From Dermanyssus gallinae (taxonomy: Eukaryota > Arthropoda > Arachnida > Mesostigmata > Dermanyssidae), in NCBI GenBank assembly GCA_003439945.1, contig QVRM01000314.1, positions 1 through 64,000 on the forward strand: 64,000 nucleotides of DNA. Direction: 5' to 3'. Below the pieces are notes generated by a model. It ran no database searches. It saw only the letters and a list, made by a program, of their open reading frames with translations, and had not been told where the DNA came from. Numbering within the stretch: the stretch's first letter is position 1; every line of letters begins with the position of its first letter. Shown piece after piece: positions 1-10,262 of this stretch. The position numbers and the translations under genes are program-made.

Positions 1-1520
1 AAGAGTTTTTGCCCGAAGTCCGCCGGGAGTCTTGACTTCATCCGACCACGACTGCTAATATGCCTACTATTTACGACACTGCGGGACACAGCCCGGTCGG
101 CTGCGGGCACAATGGCCGTAATCGGACTTACTTTTGTGGGGCGTCCCTCCACGTCAACTGCGGCCTATAATCTTTAAGGCTAGACTTTTGCCTTAAAAAA
201 GAAAGACAGGTCAGTGAGGCCAATTGTTTGCTTCTCAACCTTGCGCAGGCTAGCCACAAAAATTGCCTATAATAGAACCAGACATAGGATTCGCAAGGCG
301 ACTGGTCCCCACCAGCTTGGCTTTACTGCTTAAGCCGGGGGCCGCGTGCATGCCGCTCGAGCTTTTATCGATGCACGCTTACTACCTGGGATGCTCGTGA
401 CTCTGGATTTCAGGAATGCCTTTAACTGTGTATGACGGGATCACCTGTTAAGGCGGTCGGGACGCACTGCCCCAGCTGGCACACCACGTACACAAGGCGT
501 GCCGTTACTCTTCTCACCTGGTTTTCTGGATGATCTTATATCCTCGGTCACGGGCTGCAGCAGGGTGATCCTCTGGCCCCCCCCCCCCCCCCCCTAATAT
601 TTTGCCTGAGCATTAAAAGCTCGTTGACTCCTTAACAACTCACGAAACATTTGGTTTCTTGATGATGGTGTGTGGAGGAGACGCAGACATGGTTGCCAAA
701 GATGTTCGCGCATGCTCGAATTTCGCCAGATTTCAAAAACAGGGCGTAAACTATCGATCTCTAAGGGAGACCTGAGATCCCGGATCCACTTACCTCGGCT
801 ATGCCAGCTATATTCCCTCCCTTCTTTGATCCGAGAACATGCCATTGCACTCCTAGACGAGGCCGGCACTGTTCAGTACAAGGAACTCACAAGACGCATA
901 CAGAGAAGCTAAAGACAATTTTGTAGCGGTTGCTACGGATAACCTCGGAGCCAACCGACTAGAGCGCATTGTTGCACGACGTAAGTGTATCGCGGCATTC
1001 CCGGACGCCGCTGGCGACTTCACAAAGGCTTATCTTTGGACGGGTCGCCGCTAAGGGAACCGGGGCATGGTTGCATGCGCTTTCCAAGCGCCCTACTGAG
1101 CACCCTTCTGGTTGACGAAACGACCCGATCCGGGGCAGGACTTTGCCTCGGCTGTCATCTTGTGTCCCCTTACCAATGTAAATGTGGTCAACCTGTTGAC
1201 AAGTCAGCCCATAACAGGTTATCGTGCATCATGAGTAACGGACGGCGTGCCAGATCTAGCAGATTTCCCTGTATTCTAGGGTCACAGGGTCTCTCTACTA
1301 ACGATGGCAAACGCCCGGACGGGATGAATCTTACCCTTTAACCGGGGCAGGATGCTTGGTTGGGACGCCACAGTTACCGACTTCATTAGCACCTTTAATG
1401 GTCGATGGCGGGACACCCGTAGCAGGATACGCTGGCAATCTATCCAAGACAAGGAAGCTCGAGAAATACGTATCAATAGATTACCCACATGAGTTCCAAT
1501 TCTCCTCTGCAGGGTCGGTG
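1..1520 (+). mobile_element. Non-LTR retrotransposon, restriction-like endonuclease type, degraded copy a (5' end beyond window)
   Basis: This is the decayed pol region of a LINE that matches the better-preserved minus-strand copy at 40780-43480. Reading the plus strand with frame changes, the RT part shows a TLDFRNAF-like block near 400-425 (catalytic Asp of RT motif A) and QQGDPLAP at about 555-580, which runs into a poly-C tract. RT motif C (the YxDD region) is missing, so there is an internal deletion between about 600 and 985. The C-terminal part keeps QCKCGQPVD near 1173-1202, DGKRPDGM near 1303-1326 and GWDATVTDF near 1357-1383. These fit a CxC-H finger followed by the PD...D core of a restriction-like endonuclease. 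Stops and frameshifts make it a pseudogene. The 3' end runs into (TA)n at about 1526. The RLE assignment is a motif reading and the clade is not resolved. Confidence 0.75.
577..594. repeat. Poly-C homopolymer (18 bp)
   Basis: An uninterrupted run of 18 C directly follows the RT QQGDPLAP block and marks the internal break of the element copy. It could be an expansion in the decayed element or an assembly artefact. Confidence 0.9.
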
Positions 1521-1525
1521 AACAG

Positions 1526-1546
1526 TATATATAATATATACCACTG

Positions 1547-1578
<32 letters not shown>
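1526..1578. repeat. (TA)n microsatellite, interrupted
   Basis: Two TA blocks are separated by a short spacer. The longer block (1550-1578) runs into GTGTGTG. It lies at the 3' end of the RLE-type LINE copy. Confidence 0.9.
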
Positions 1579-1585
<7 letters not shown>

Positions 1586-2697
1586 GCGTACATGCTCACG
1601 TATCGATCTAAACATATATTAAGTAGTCACCGCAGAATAGGATTGTCGGCAAGCCACGAAAAGGATTAATCTATCGAGACGAAATAGCAAAGTCACTTCT
1701 ACTGGCGGTACTAATTGCTAGTTAGTCTGCTGTTCGGTGAGTGGTGGTGAAAGTCGACGATGGGCTGCCATAGGTGGCTGGAGTTGCCGGTGTTCGGCTA
1801 CCGGGGAAGGGCGTTGGGCGGTTTTTGCCGAACCTGCCAAGTCGGTCGCATCGGGCGTGCGGCTTTCTGGCAACAACCGGCAACACAATCCAAGTGCGCT
1901 TAGTTGATTAGCGCACGCTTCGCAATAATAATATTAATAATATTTATCGTTAGTACGGCTCTTCCCCTCTTGAAAGCGGCCCAGGTACGCTGCTTCCCAA
2001 TCAGCGCCTTCCACCTGCCTGCTGTCCCTGTTTCTCGCTTTCTGTCGCTCTCTAAATGCAATCTCTGTCTAATGCGCACGTCGACAATAACAACATTAAC
2101 ATCATCGTCATCATCATCATCATCATCCTTTTTGTCAGAGCGACACGGAGTGGCAATGCCAAAACTAAAGTTCGTTTGGCACCCAATAGCCGCCTAATTC
2201 TTCCCGGTAACTAAGTAATCAATCTGACATTGTTTGCACCACTACTGCTGCTGCTATTATAATACTGATGCCAGCGCGAATAACAGCTGCAAGTTTGCCT
2301 ACAAAGTTGGAATAGTGGAAACAAGCACGCACACGGGCAGTGCTAAACGTAGCGTCGAATATGGGATAATTCCGCGGCATGAGATATTAGAAGTTACATC
2401 ACGCATCACTCAGACGGATACCGTGCGCAAATACTGCGGGACAACGACAGTAACAATGGTTTACATATTGTTTATTGAGAAATAGCATTGCATTTCAAGA
2501 AGTAACATAAATACAATACAGTTCATTATATACGATTTGAACACTTGAACACCTCAGTGACCGTCCCACCGGGCGAAAAAGTGCAAAGACCGCCGATGCG
2601 TCTGGCAGCTCGCTAAGTGGTATTTAGCGCATATGTGCTAGCAGAACCGGCAACGACACTGATCGCAAACTTGGTGAAATCCTTGGGTCAAACATAC
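1579..2697. other. Unassigned spacer with an (ATC)n tract
   Basis: No gene or recognisable element was found. A short CAT/ATC trinucleotide tract lies near 2098-2129, and the flanking sequence is AT-rich with CT-rich patches. Confidence 0.5.
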
Positions 2698-2919
2698 CAA
2701 GTGATGCCAAGCCATGCACAATGTACCTTGTGTACGCGTGCCGGCTAGTGCATGCCATTTCGTCCCAAAGCTTCCGGTCGATGTACACATCCAAATGCGC
2801 TACCTCTGCCGAGGTCTCGGTCACTTTTTCCCCTGCCACTCTAACAAAAATTGCCGAAGTGGTCCTGTAAGGAGGTGACCTAAGCCTGACTCTGATTGTT
2901 TCCACTGCCGGCCCGCTAC
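2698..2919 (-). CDS. Candidate internal exon, unknown protein
   Basis: A minus-strand open stretch is bounded by a plausible acceptor (pyrimidine-poor but ending in CAG at 2922-2920) and a good donor (GTATGT starting at 2697). The 222-bp interval would be symmetric, with two bases of a split codon at the start and one at the end. Its translation contains VAHLDVYIDRKLWDEMACTS and ends HGLASLG, with protein-like composition. I do not recognise the family. It could equally be a piece of a decayed element or a chance open frame, and no partner exon was identified. Confidence 0.22.
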
Positions 2920-2935
2920 CTGCTAGCAGGTACAC

Positions 2936-3360
2936 GCCGCTTCTTGCCGTCTACGGTAAACAAAGAACCCGCCTCATATACAGTAACATACAGAGATCGA
3001 TAGAGAACATAGACAGTAACAATATGAAGTTCATAATTGCGGTGTAACTTATTAGGACTATGACAGTGCGGTTCAGCGGAACAGAGTCCGTCTGGGAGCA
3101 TAACATCCTGCATCGGCCGCGTCCAGATGGGCAAACTAATGTCGTACAAAGCCGCACAATCGCATACAGTACACTTTTTGGCTTTTGATCGGTGAGAAAA
3201 TAACGCGATGTTGTGGTTTTGATCTCGTACTGCTAACGTGGAACACGCCTGGTCTGGTTCTATACACGCCATTGTAAAATAGTGTCATTGGTCGTAAGGA
3301 CAGAACGATCTAATTTTACAGGAACCGGACGACTGATAAGACAGAGGCAGATGTTTTATT
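2936..3360. other. Unassigned spacer
   Basis: An overlapping minus-strand frame is open but has no recognisable motif. Nothing else can be supported here. Confidence 0.4.
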
Positions 3361-3382
3361 TTATATATATATATATATATAT
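3361..3382. repeat. (TA)n at LINE 5' truncation point
   Basis: A pure TA tract that ends exactly where homology to the APE-type LINE begins. This copy is therefore 5'-truncated at the tract. Confidence 0.95.
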
Positions 3383-5090
3383 AGACAACAGCAGTGTCCA
3401 GTGGAAACTGAGAGACTGATTAAGCACCTTGCTGGTATGCTACAGGGAGTCGACACCACTCCAAAAGAAATAATATTTTACAATGAGCGTTGGAACAAAG
3501 ACACAAAGTTTGCGCGGGAATCAGTAGTTCGCGAGGTCACAATCGAAGGCGTCAGGGCAATGAAAAGGGCGCCTAGAAGCAAAACGGCCGGGAACGATAT
3601 GACAAAAAGCACTTAAAGCAAACGTTGGCACTGGCACCATGCTGGAAAGCTCTATTCGAGGAACGCCTAAAGTCCGGGAAAAAGCCTAAAGCGTGGAAGG
3701 AGGATACCCTTATTGGTATACCTAAAGGGAAGGGCATAGAAACAGAGTCGGAAGCTTGGAGGGGAATAACACTTAAGAGTTGCCCCTATAAGATATTCTT
3801 GAGGCTAATATCAGATAGACTTGGGTACTTTCTAGAAACCAGAACGCAGTACCAGAAGAACAACATGGGTTTAGAAGATCAAAGTCGACCCATACGGCCC
3901 TGCGCCAATTGTTAGCAGAGAATTGGGCAACTCTAGCTGAGCCAATAAGACCTTATATGCGGTATTTATCGATCTTAAGACCGCCTTTGACCTAGCGCAC
4001 CGCCAGCACCTAGTATGCACATACAACGGTATAGGAAAGAGTAAAGCAAACTACAGGCGTCGCTCAAGGCGACGGACTTAGCCCGTTATTTTTTTTGGTA
4101 CTATTGGGAGGGTTTTTTAACCGGGTGAGGCAGGGATAGACTTAAGTATGGGCAAGTACTTTAATGTATGCAGATGACATTGCAATCTATGGTATTGAGT
4201 CAATTTAGGGTAAAACAAGGACTGAAAACAATAATTTATTATATGGACGAGATGGGGCTTAGCATAAACTGGCAAAAGACAGTAGGGTTCGATAAGCAAA
4301 AGACGATGTTCTTCGAGCAAGGGGCAATGAGTTACATTTTGTAAATAAATTTACTTATCTGGGAGTCACTATAACGTCGAATGGTAGCAGTTTCCAAAGG
4401 CATATAGAAAGCAGAGTGGGGAAAGCACTTCAAGGGGCAGCAACAATTAAGAACCCGCAAATGTTGTCAATACATACTGCGCCCGCCCTTTTCAAGATTA
4501 AAATAGAACCAATAGCAACATTCGGTATATCACTTATATGGGAAAAACTGGGAGAAGCAGATTTGCAGTTACTAGATAGAGCCAGATTTTCTTTACGAAA
4601 CGGGTTTTGAGGTTACCCAATTCTTGTAGGAATAGAATAGTTCATATCTTAGAGGGGGGAACTTTAATGACACAGGAATTACAACTTCGATGGGGTTTAC
4701 CTAGGACGAGAGCGTTTGAGGCCTATACTTTAAAGTGGATGGGAAAATTAAAGGAAATCGATTTAAGAATATATAAAACGGTAGCGATGACAAGCACGGC
4801 CTGGCGAGCAGCCGGATACAAGAGCAGATATTTAACTACGGCGTTTGCAGCCCACGGGTTTCATCACATATGCAGCACGGAAGAATTTCACAAACCTCAG
4901 GAGTGTTGCAGATGCACGAGGTGCTCTGCGCAGTGCGATAGATACCACGCCGCAGCATGCCCAGCAGTTCAGTCAATAGTTGAACTAGCAATATGAGAGA
5001 AGAGCCAATGACGTGAAGGAAGCACTAGTTGTGTCTGATGTATATGTTTATAATTTTACCCAACCTGGGTGTTAATAAACCATAATAATA
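3383..5090 (+). mobile_element. APE-type non-LTR retrotransposon, 5'-truncated and degraded copy
   Basis: This is a second copy of the element at 56905-59545. It starts inside pol at the position equivalent to about 57727, directly after a (TA)n tract. Matching blocks are ETERLIKHLAGML (about 3402-3440), LIGIPKGKG near 3710, KSCPYKIFLRLISDRL (about 3775-3820), an AFDLAHRQ-like motif A block near 3985, a readable LMYADDIAIYG block (catalytic YADD) near 4160-4192, and SINWQKT near 4262. The C-terminal domain (4607-4996) carries a Cys/His knuckle with CCRCTRCSAQCDRYH. Stops, deletions and frameshifts split it into at least four frames. The 3' UTR ends in CATAATAATA, which grades into (TA)n at 5091. 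It is inactive. Confidence 0.88.
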
Positions 5091-5103
5091 ATATATATAT
5101 ATA
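5079..5103. repeat. (TAA)n tail grading into (TA)n
   Basis: The 3' tail of the LINE changes from TAA units to TA units and then abuts the foldback element starting at 5104. Confidence 0.9.
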
Positions 5104-6112
5104 GGTTTCCCAGTATGTTTCCAAGAGCGATATATGGAATTGTAGAGCTCGTTAAGGCTTATCTTTCCAATGGAACATGGTCCCTGAGATTTTTTTTTCG
5201 GAGTGAGAGTAAAATACTACAATTTTTGACACTGGTGTTTTTGCCCGACATAGGAGCACAAAATGTACAATGCGAGACAACCAGCCCTCCTCTACAGAAA
5301 TCAAGCACACCGTCGTGTGCAAAAAGCATATAACGCCGGTTAGAAGATGCGGCATGGTCGCTTAAAACAGGATTTGCAAAACATGAGTTGTTTAAAATTA
5401 ATGCTCACACCAAATACCTCAATTTCAGTACGCTACGACCACTCACAGCGCGCAGGACTAGCACATTCAGACACATATTTCATGACGACCATTTTGGTAC
5501 CAAACCTATGGCAATGCGAGCTGTGGCTGTGGAGTACTGAGGATTTTTCGGCGGGATGTCCAGATTGAGTGCATGCATGGCTGTGGCGACGCTGCTGCTG
5601 TCGCGCGACACCTCGGCGCCACACAGTTATGTATGCATGCACTTAATCTGGACATTCTGCCGAAAATTTTCAATGAGTCCGCAACCACAGCTCGAATTGC
5701 CATAAGCTTGGTACAAAAATGATCATCATAAAATGTGCGTTTTGAGCGCTGTGAGCAGTCGTAGGGTTTTAATTTTGAGGTATTTGGTGTGAAAGCTAAT
5801 AAAATAACTAAATTTTTGCGATTTATTTACTAAACGACCATGCCGCATGTTCTGGCCGGCGTTATATGTTTCTTCTCATGAACGGGACGATGTGCTTAGT
5901 TTCTGTATAGGAGGACTTGTTGTCTCGTAATTGCACATTTTGTGCTCCTCTATGTTAAGCAAAAACACAAGTGTCACAATTTGTAGTAATTTCACTCTCA
6001 CTCCGAAACAAGACTTCTCAGGGACTATGTTCCATTGGCAAAAAAGATTTGCCTTAACGAGCTCTACATACAATTCCTTTTATCGCTGTCAGGAACGTTC
6101 TGCGAAGCCCTG
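5104..6112. mobile_element. Foldback element FB1 (family A), about 1.0 kb
   Basis: The left half (from 5127, GAGCGATATATGG) reads as an imperfect reverse complement of the right half (to about 6095). Shared blocks include TGTAGAGCTCGTTAAGGC, CCAATGGAACAT, GAGCACAAAATGT and, nearer the centre, CGGGATGTCCAGATT (5554-5568) against AATCTGGACATT (5644-5655). The loop is GC-rich, around 5590-5620. Open frames in it are short, overlap on both strands and follow from the palindrome, so I see no coding capacity. Both ends abut (TA)n. The family is closely related to FB2. Mobilisation in trans by a TA-targeting transposase is an inference. Confidence 0.85.
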
Positions 6113-6123
6113 TATATATATAT
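6113..6123. repeat. (TA)n between two foldback elements
   Basis: A short TA tract forms the only spacer between FB1 and FB2. It is consistent with TA target duplications that have merged. Confidence 0.85.
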
Positions 6124-6953
6124 ACAGGGTGTGACTGAACGAATTTTATAGCGATACATAAAATTGTAGAGCTCGTTAAAGCAAATATTTTTTCCAATGG
6201 AACATGTGCTCTGAGAAGTCTTGTTTCGGAGTTACAGTGAAATTACTACAATTTGTGACACTGGTGTTTTTGCCCGACATAGGAGCACAAAATGTGCTGT
6301 TGCGAGACAACCACGTAAACGTATGGCAATGCGAGCTGTGGTTGCGGAGTAATTACGATTTTTCGGCGGGATGTCCAGATTAAGTGCATGAAAAATGACG
6401 CGCTGCGGCTGTCGCGCGACACGTCGGCGGTAGTGAACGTCGCCACACAGTCATTTTACATGCACTTAATCTGGACATCCCGCCGAAAAATCGTAATTAC
6501 TCCGCAACCACAGCTCGCATTGCCATACGTTTGGTACCAAAATGATCGTCATGAAATGCGCATTTGCTGTATATGTTAGCTTTGAACACGTGGGTGGTCG
6601 TAGGGTTATGATTCTAAAGTATTTGGCGTGAACGCTAATAAAGAACTTTATTTTGGCGAATTCTCTTCTAAGCGACCATGTCGCGTCTTCTGACCGGCTT
6701 TGCATATTCTTCAGATTGAGCAGAATTTTATCACGAACACGACGGTGTGCTTTCTGTCTAGGAAGACTGGTTGTCTCGCAACAGCACATTTTGTGCTCCT
6801 ATGTCGGGCAAAAACACCAGTGTCACAAATTGTAGTAATTTCACTCTAACTCCGAAACAAGACTTCTCAGAGCACATGTTCCATTGGAAAAAATATTTGC
6901 TTTAACGAGCTCTACAATTTTATGTATCGCTATAAAATTCGTTCAGTCACACC

Positions 6954-6957
<4 letters not shown>
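6124..6957. mobile_element. Foldback element FB2 (family A), 834 bp, near-perfect arms
   Basis: The element begins ACAGGGTGTGACTGAACG and ends with its reverse complement, CGTTCAGTCACACCCTGT. The outer arms (6124-6318 and about 6767-6957) are almost identical. An inner inverted pair (about 6319-6395 and 6458-6535) continues the palindrome. The right side carries an extra segment of about 230 bp (6536-6766), so the left arm probably suffered a deletion. The centre contains GTCGCGCGACAC, itself palindromic. There is no coding capacity. (TA)n lies on both sides. Confidence 0.92.

Positions 6958-6989
<32 letters not shown>
6958..6989. repeat. (TA)n microsatellite
   Basis: A TA tract directly following the ACCCTGT terminus of FB2. 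Confidence 0.95.
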
Positions 6990-6994
<5 letters not shown>

Positions 6995-7294
6995 CCTCGA
7001 ACTGCGATGTTGGGCCCATTTGCTTCCGGCAAAAAGTCAACAGGCTTTCTTCTTGTGTGTTTTTGTTAAGATAACTGCTAGGACAATTCTCTATTTAATA
7101 AACCAAACCTTATATAGATACTGTCTTACTCACTACTGTCTTATTATATTATAGATTATACTGCAAGTGGTTGCAGATGTGCCCAGCGTGATAGTATTTC
7201 ATCGATCGCATCGATAGCTTTGTTAATGACATAAAAAAAAGGTTCGTCAAGACTGTGCGACTTCCGGTAGATGCCATACGATCGGCGTCGTGGG

Positions 7295-7324
7295 TCATCA
7301 GTCATAGATAGCTATGACTGATGA
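7295..7324. repeat. Perfect 13-bp inverted repeat with 4-bp loop
   Basis: TCATCAGTCATAG, a loop of ATAG, then CTATGACTGATGA. No adjacent gene explains it as a regulatory hairpin. Confidence 0.9.
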
Positions 7325-7987
7325 CTGATTGACTAACAACACGCGCCGTGTAACCACATGACAATGCATTCATTGTGTAAAAATAAAAAAAATAAAAAAT
7401 ATAATCCCCAGTAGTCGTTTTCATCAATTCACACTATTTTTAGGACGCAATATCGATGCCTTTAGTTTCAGTATAGTTGTTGCTCGCCAATTCTCCAAAA
7501 CGTTTTGTGTTTGAGGTTGTTGTTGTTGCTATTATTGTAGTTGTTGGCGCTGCAGTTTTGTGGGCAGTGTTGTTGTTATTATTGTTGTTTGACTATAGTT
7601 GACTGTTTAATTGTGCTATTGTTTGTTTACTGCTGTTAATGGGTGGGACTAACTGACGCATACCACATATTTGTGCCTGGGATATTTTACAGCTTTAACT
7701 TAAATAGAGGCAGTCATAATAACACGGTGATAACGGACCTATAAACGGCCATAACAGTTGTTAAGTGTTAGCAGCTGTAAACAGTGTTAAACTACTACTA
7801 CTACTTCTACTATTGCAAAAAATTCGCACTGTTATTGCTTCTAACCAACCTCCTTATTTTCTTATTTTTTGCTCTGTTGTTGTATTTTTAATAAATGTAC
7901 TAAAGTACCACAGATACAGTATATGTATATATTTAGGCGAGCACTGCCAAGTGTGCAAATGTATTGTAATTGATTAATAGATCATCG

Positions 7988-7989
<2 letters not shown>

Positions 7990-8026
<37 letters not shown>
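7990..8026. repeat. (TA)n microsatellite
   Basis: A pure TA tract directly followed by a hairpin at 8028-8054. Confidence 0.95.
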
Positions 8027-8027
<1 letters not shown>

Positions 8028-8054
8028 TGCCAAACGTCCGAGAAACGTTTGGCA
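8028..8054. repeat. 10-bp stem hairpin next to (TA)n
   Basis: TGCCAAACGT, a 7-nt loop, then ACGTTTGGCA. The hairpin starts one base after the (TA)n tract. Confidence 0.85.
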
Positions 8055-8749
8055 TATTATGCGTATATCAGAAAATATGCAGGCTCTTCGCGCTTTAACG
8101 AAAGAGATTCTTTCGATTCGATTAGGAAATCGCGCACCTACCAGCGGCTGGTACCCAGTTTGGCCACTTACTTTGTCCATGTCTCGAAGGTTGGCGACAT
8201 GCTGTTAACGTTGTTCAGCAGTTGGCCGGTTCTGTTCAAAGCGTTAGGCAGTATCCAGTGGTGGCGACGGACGGAGAGAATCAAGCGGAAAAACACGTAG
8301 GGCAGAACGAAGCACGAGGTGCCGACTTAGTTAAGCAGCTTTGTAAGTCGCACTTAGCTCATCGACAGATTAATCAGTAATTGCAGAGCTTTCATGTTAT
8401 GCCAAGCGTAGGGTGTTGCACTTTCGCATGATAAGCAGTGCGATCCTGAAGGCGTTATAAGTGCGCAAGGTAGCATCGTAAAAAGCATATTGATCAATCC
8501 CCATAGCCTTATTTGCGATCACGAGATTAACCCCCTGAACAGGCGCAAAAATAGCGACATAACATACATTGGCTGCTAACAAATGGGGCTATTAATCAAT
8601 TAAAAAAACACGAGTATTAGTAATAGACCAGGCGCGTGAATGCATATAACATCTTTGAAACAGAAGCTATTCGTGCACATCGTAAAATGAAGTCAAAGCT
8701 CAGACCAGTAACCTATCAGTTACATTGATCAAAATCATATACAAAAGGA

Positions 8750-8750
<1 letters not shown>

Positions 8751-8799
<49 letters not shown>
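8751..8799. repeat. (CA)n-(TA)n compound microsatellite
   Basis: CA units change to TA units. A short minus-strand frame through it is an artefact of the repeat. Confidence 0.95.
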
Positions 8800-8800
<1 letters not shown>

Positions 8801-8910
8801 TATATGAGCAAAAAAAAATACTTTTGTGCATAGATTAAATGCACATGAATGTAAATTATGCAAGCAATCAAATTGGCAATGAAAGCTTTACTCGAAAGCA
8901 TTTATCTTCA

Positions 8911-8932
8911 ATATATATATATATATATATAT
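8911..8932. repeat. (TA)n microsatellite
   Basis: A short pure TA tract downstream, on the minus strand, of the last supported exon of the poly-Asp gene. Confidence 0.95.
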
Positions 8933-9005
8933 TTTTTTTCTAAGAATACCACCAATCACTGAAGTAAAGCAACGCATAGAACGCGAGTAAGCTATAAGCA
9001 CGTAC

Positions 9006-9674
9006 GCATCGCTGAGATCGCTGCCGAATTTTTGAACGCTTTGCACGAATCCCTTGGCAACGTGGGCAACTGACGGTCGTTCGCCCGTTGAGGTCGTCTG
9101 GGTACTGTTTGCGCCTTGATCGCCGATGTCGACCGTTTCGTCTTCATCACGACGATGGCCATTCTGTCCTTTACGCTTATTGTGCTGTCGCTGTTCTTGC
9201 TGTTTTCGCTTGTTGTTGTTGAGTGAGTGCTGCTTATGCTGTTGTTGCTGTTGTTGTTGACGTCTTCTTTCGTTCTTGGTCTTGTTCTCAACCTGTTTGT
9301 GCTTACTACGGCGTCGTTTAAGTGCAGTGCCGCCACCATATATCCAGTCGTCTTCGGCGTCGTCATCGTCATTATCATTATCATCGTCGTCGTCGTCATC
9401 AAACAGTGCCGATATTCTCTTGCTTTGCTGACTTGTGAATTTATCATTTTTGCGCCTTATAATCTCCCGGCTGCCGCCGGCAAAAGGACGCAATCTTCTT
9501 GGTCGGGGCCAATCGCTGGAGTTGTCATTAAACTTGAGCTCTTTATTTGTCCGCTTTTGGCTGACACCGCCCGTTCGACGAACTTCTTCATTGCCCTTGG
9601 CTTTATAGGTGCTGCTGCTGCTGCGGCTGAAGATCTTCCGGTCCTTGTTGTGGCGTCTGGATGAACTGCTTCGT
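9006..9674 (-). CDS. Exon of an unrecognised basic, poly-Asp/poly-Gln protein
   Basis: This 669-bp exon is bounded by an acceptor (CTTGCAG ending at 9675) and a strong donor (GTACGT starting at 9005). Its first base completes the AGA codon left by the exon at 9979-10101, so frame and splicing agree across the intron. From the N-terminus it holds Ser-rich and Arg/Lys-rich sequence, an acidic run of Asp with a few Asn (coded around 9360-9405), a Lys/Arg/Gln-rich region with seven consecutive Gln, and a non-repetitive end containing ERPSVAHVAKGFVQSVQKFG. The composition suggests a linker or nuclear-type region, but PSVAHVAKG also resembles the first strand of TNF-family domains. No function is assigned. 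The downstream exon is not identified, and the gene reads toward lower coordinates. Confidence 0.6.
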
Positions 9675-9978
9675 CTGCAAGCAACGACGCAAACAATCGC
9701 GCAGATTATAGATTAGGAACAAATAGAGAGCAGAGCAAAAGAAAGATAGAGGAAAAGCTAGAGAGATCGGAGGAGAGAAAGATAAAGCAACTAACTAGCT
9801 TGCGGCTCGGCGCAGATGTGCGCGTAATAAGAACACGGTTTAGGAAGCATAACCGCTTAAGGTGCAAACCGTGCCAGCATACCAACGGGATATGTATGAC
9901 AGGTCGCTTGCTATCCATAAGCCTTGAGACAAAAATCAAAAAACATTTGACTGGACGACAAAGCGTGACAGAATTTAC

Positions 9979-10101
9979 CTGAGCGTTTCGTTCAGCGCCG
10001 CGTAGTTAGCAAAGCTTCGTCTGACGCGATGCCGTCTCGTGAGACCGAAGCCCAGTATTGGCGTGTCTGGGGCCGACCTTAACGAGAAGAAGTCCTCCTC
10101 G
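9979..10101 (-). CDS. Upstream exon of the same unrecognised gene, with a possible furin site
   Basis: The acceptor follows a long pyrimidine-rich tract on the minus strand ending TTCAG at 10102. The donor is CAG|GTAAAT with the intron starting at 9978. The exon is 123 bp: one base of a split codon, 40 codons, then AG, which joins to A of the next exon to give Arg. The peptide runs from EEDFFSLRSAPDTPILGFG to RRHRVRRSFANYAALNETLR. RRHRVRR fits a basic proprotein-convertase cleavage pattern, which would suit a secreted or type II membrane precursor, but no signal or membrane segment is linked to it by evidence. The open frame continues upstream to about 10262, so an earlier start of the exon cannot be ruled out. 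Confidence 0.55.
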
Positions 10102-10262
10102 CTGAAGGCCGACAACGATGAGCAGTTGAGATGGTTGAGGAAGAGACGGAGGCGGTAACGTGGAGCACCACCGACAAAGGAAACCGTGCGGTCGGGAGCG
10201 ATGACGACGTCGAAGACCAATGACGAAAGCGAATATTGGTTTGGTAGGCGTTCAGTAAGCAA

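Larger units (their letters stand above)
6990..8880. other. AT-rich spacer, no gene recognised
   Basis: The block contains TTG/GTT-rich stretches (7508-7630), a perfect palindrome (7295-7324), a (TA)n tract followed by a hairpin (7990-8054) and a (CA)n/(TA)n tract (8751-8799). A minus-strand frame near 8165-8340 is open but carries no motif that I recognise. Confidence 0.5.

Noticed and set aside
5433..6835. Many 60-107 aa frames on both strands
   Set aside because: They lie in the foldback elements FB1 and FB2, are mirrored by the palindrome and have no domain.
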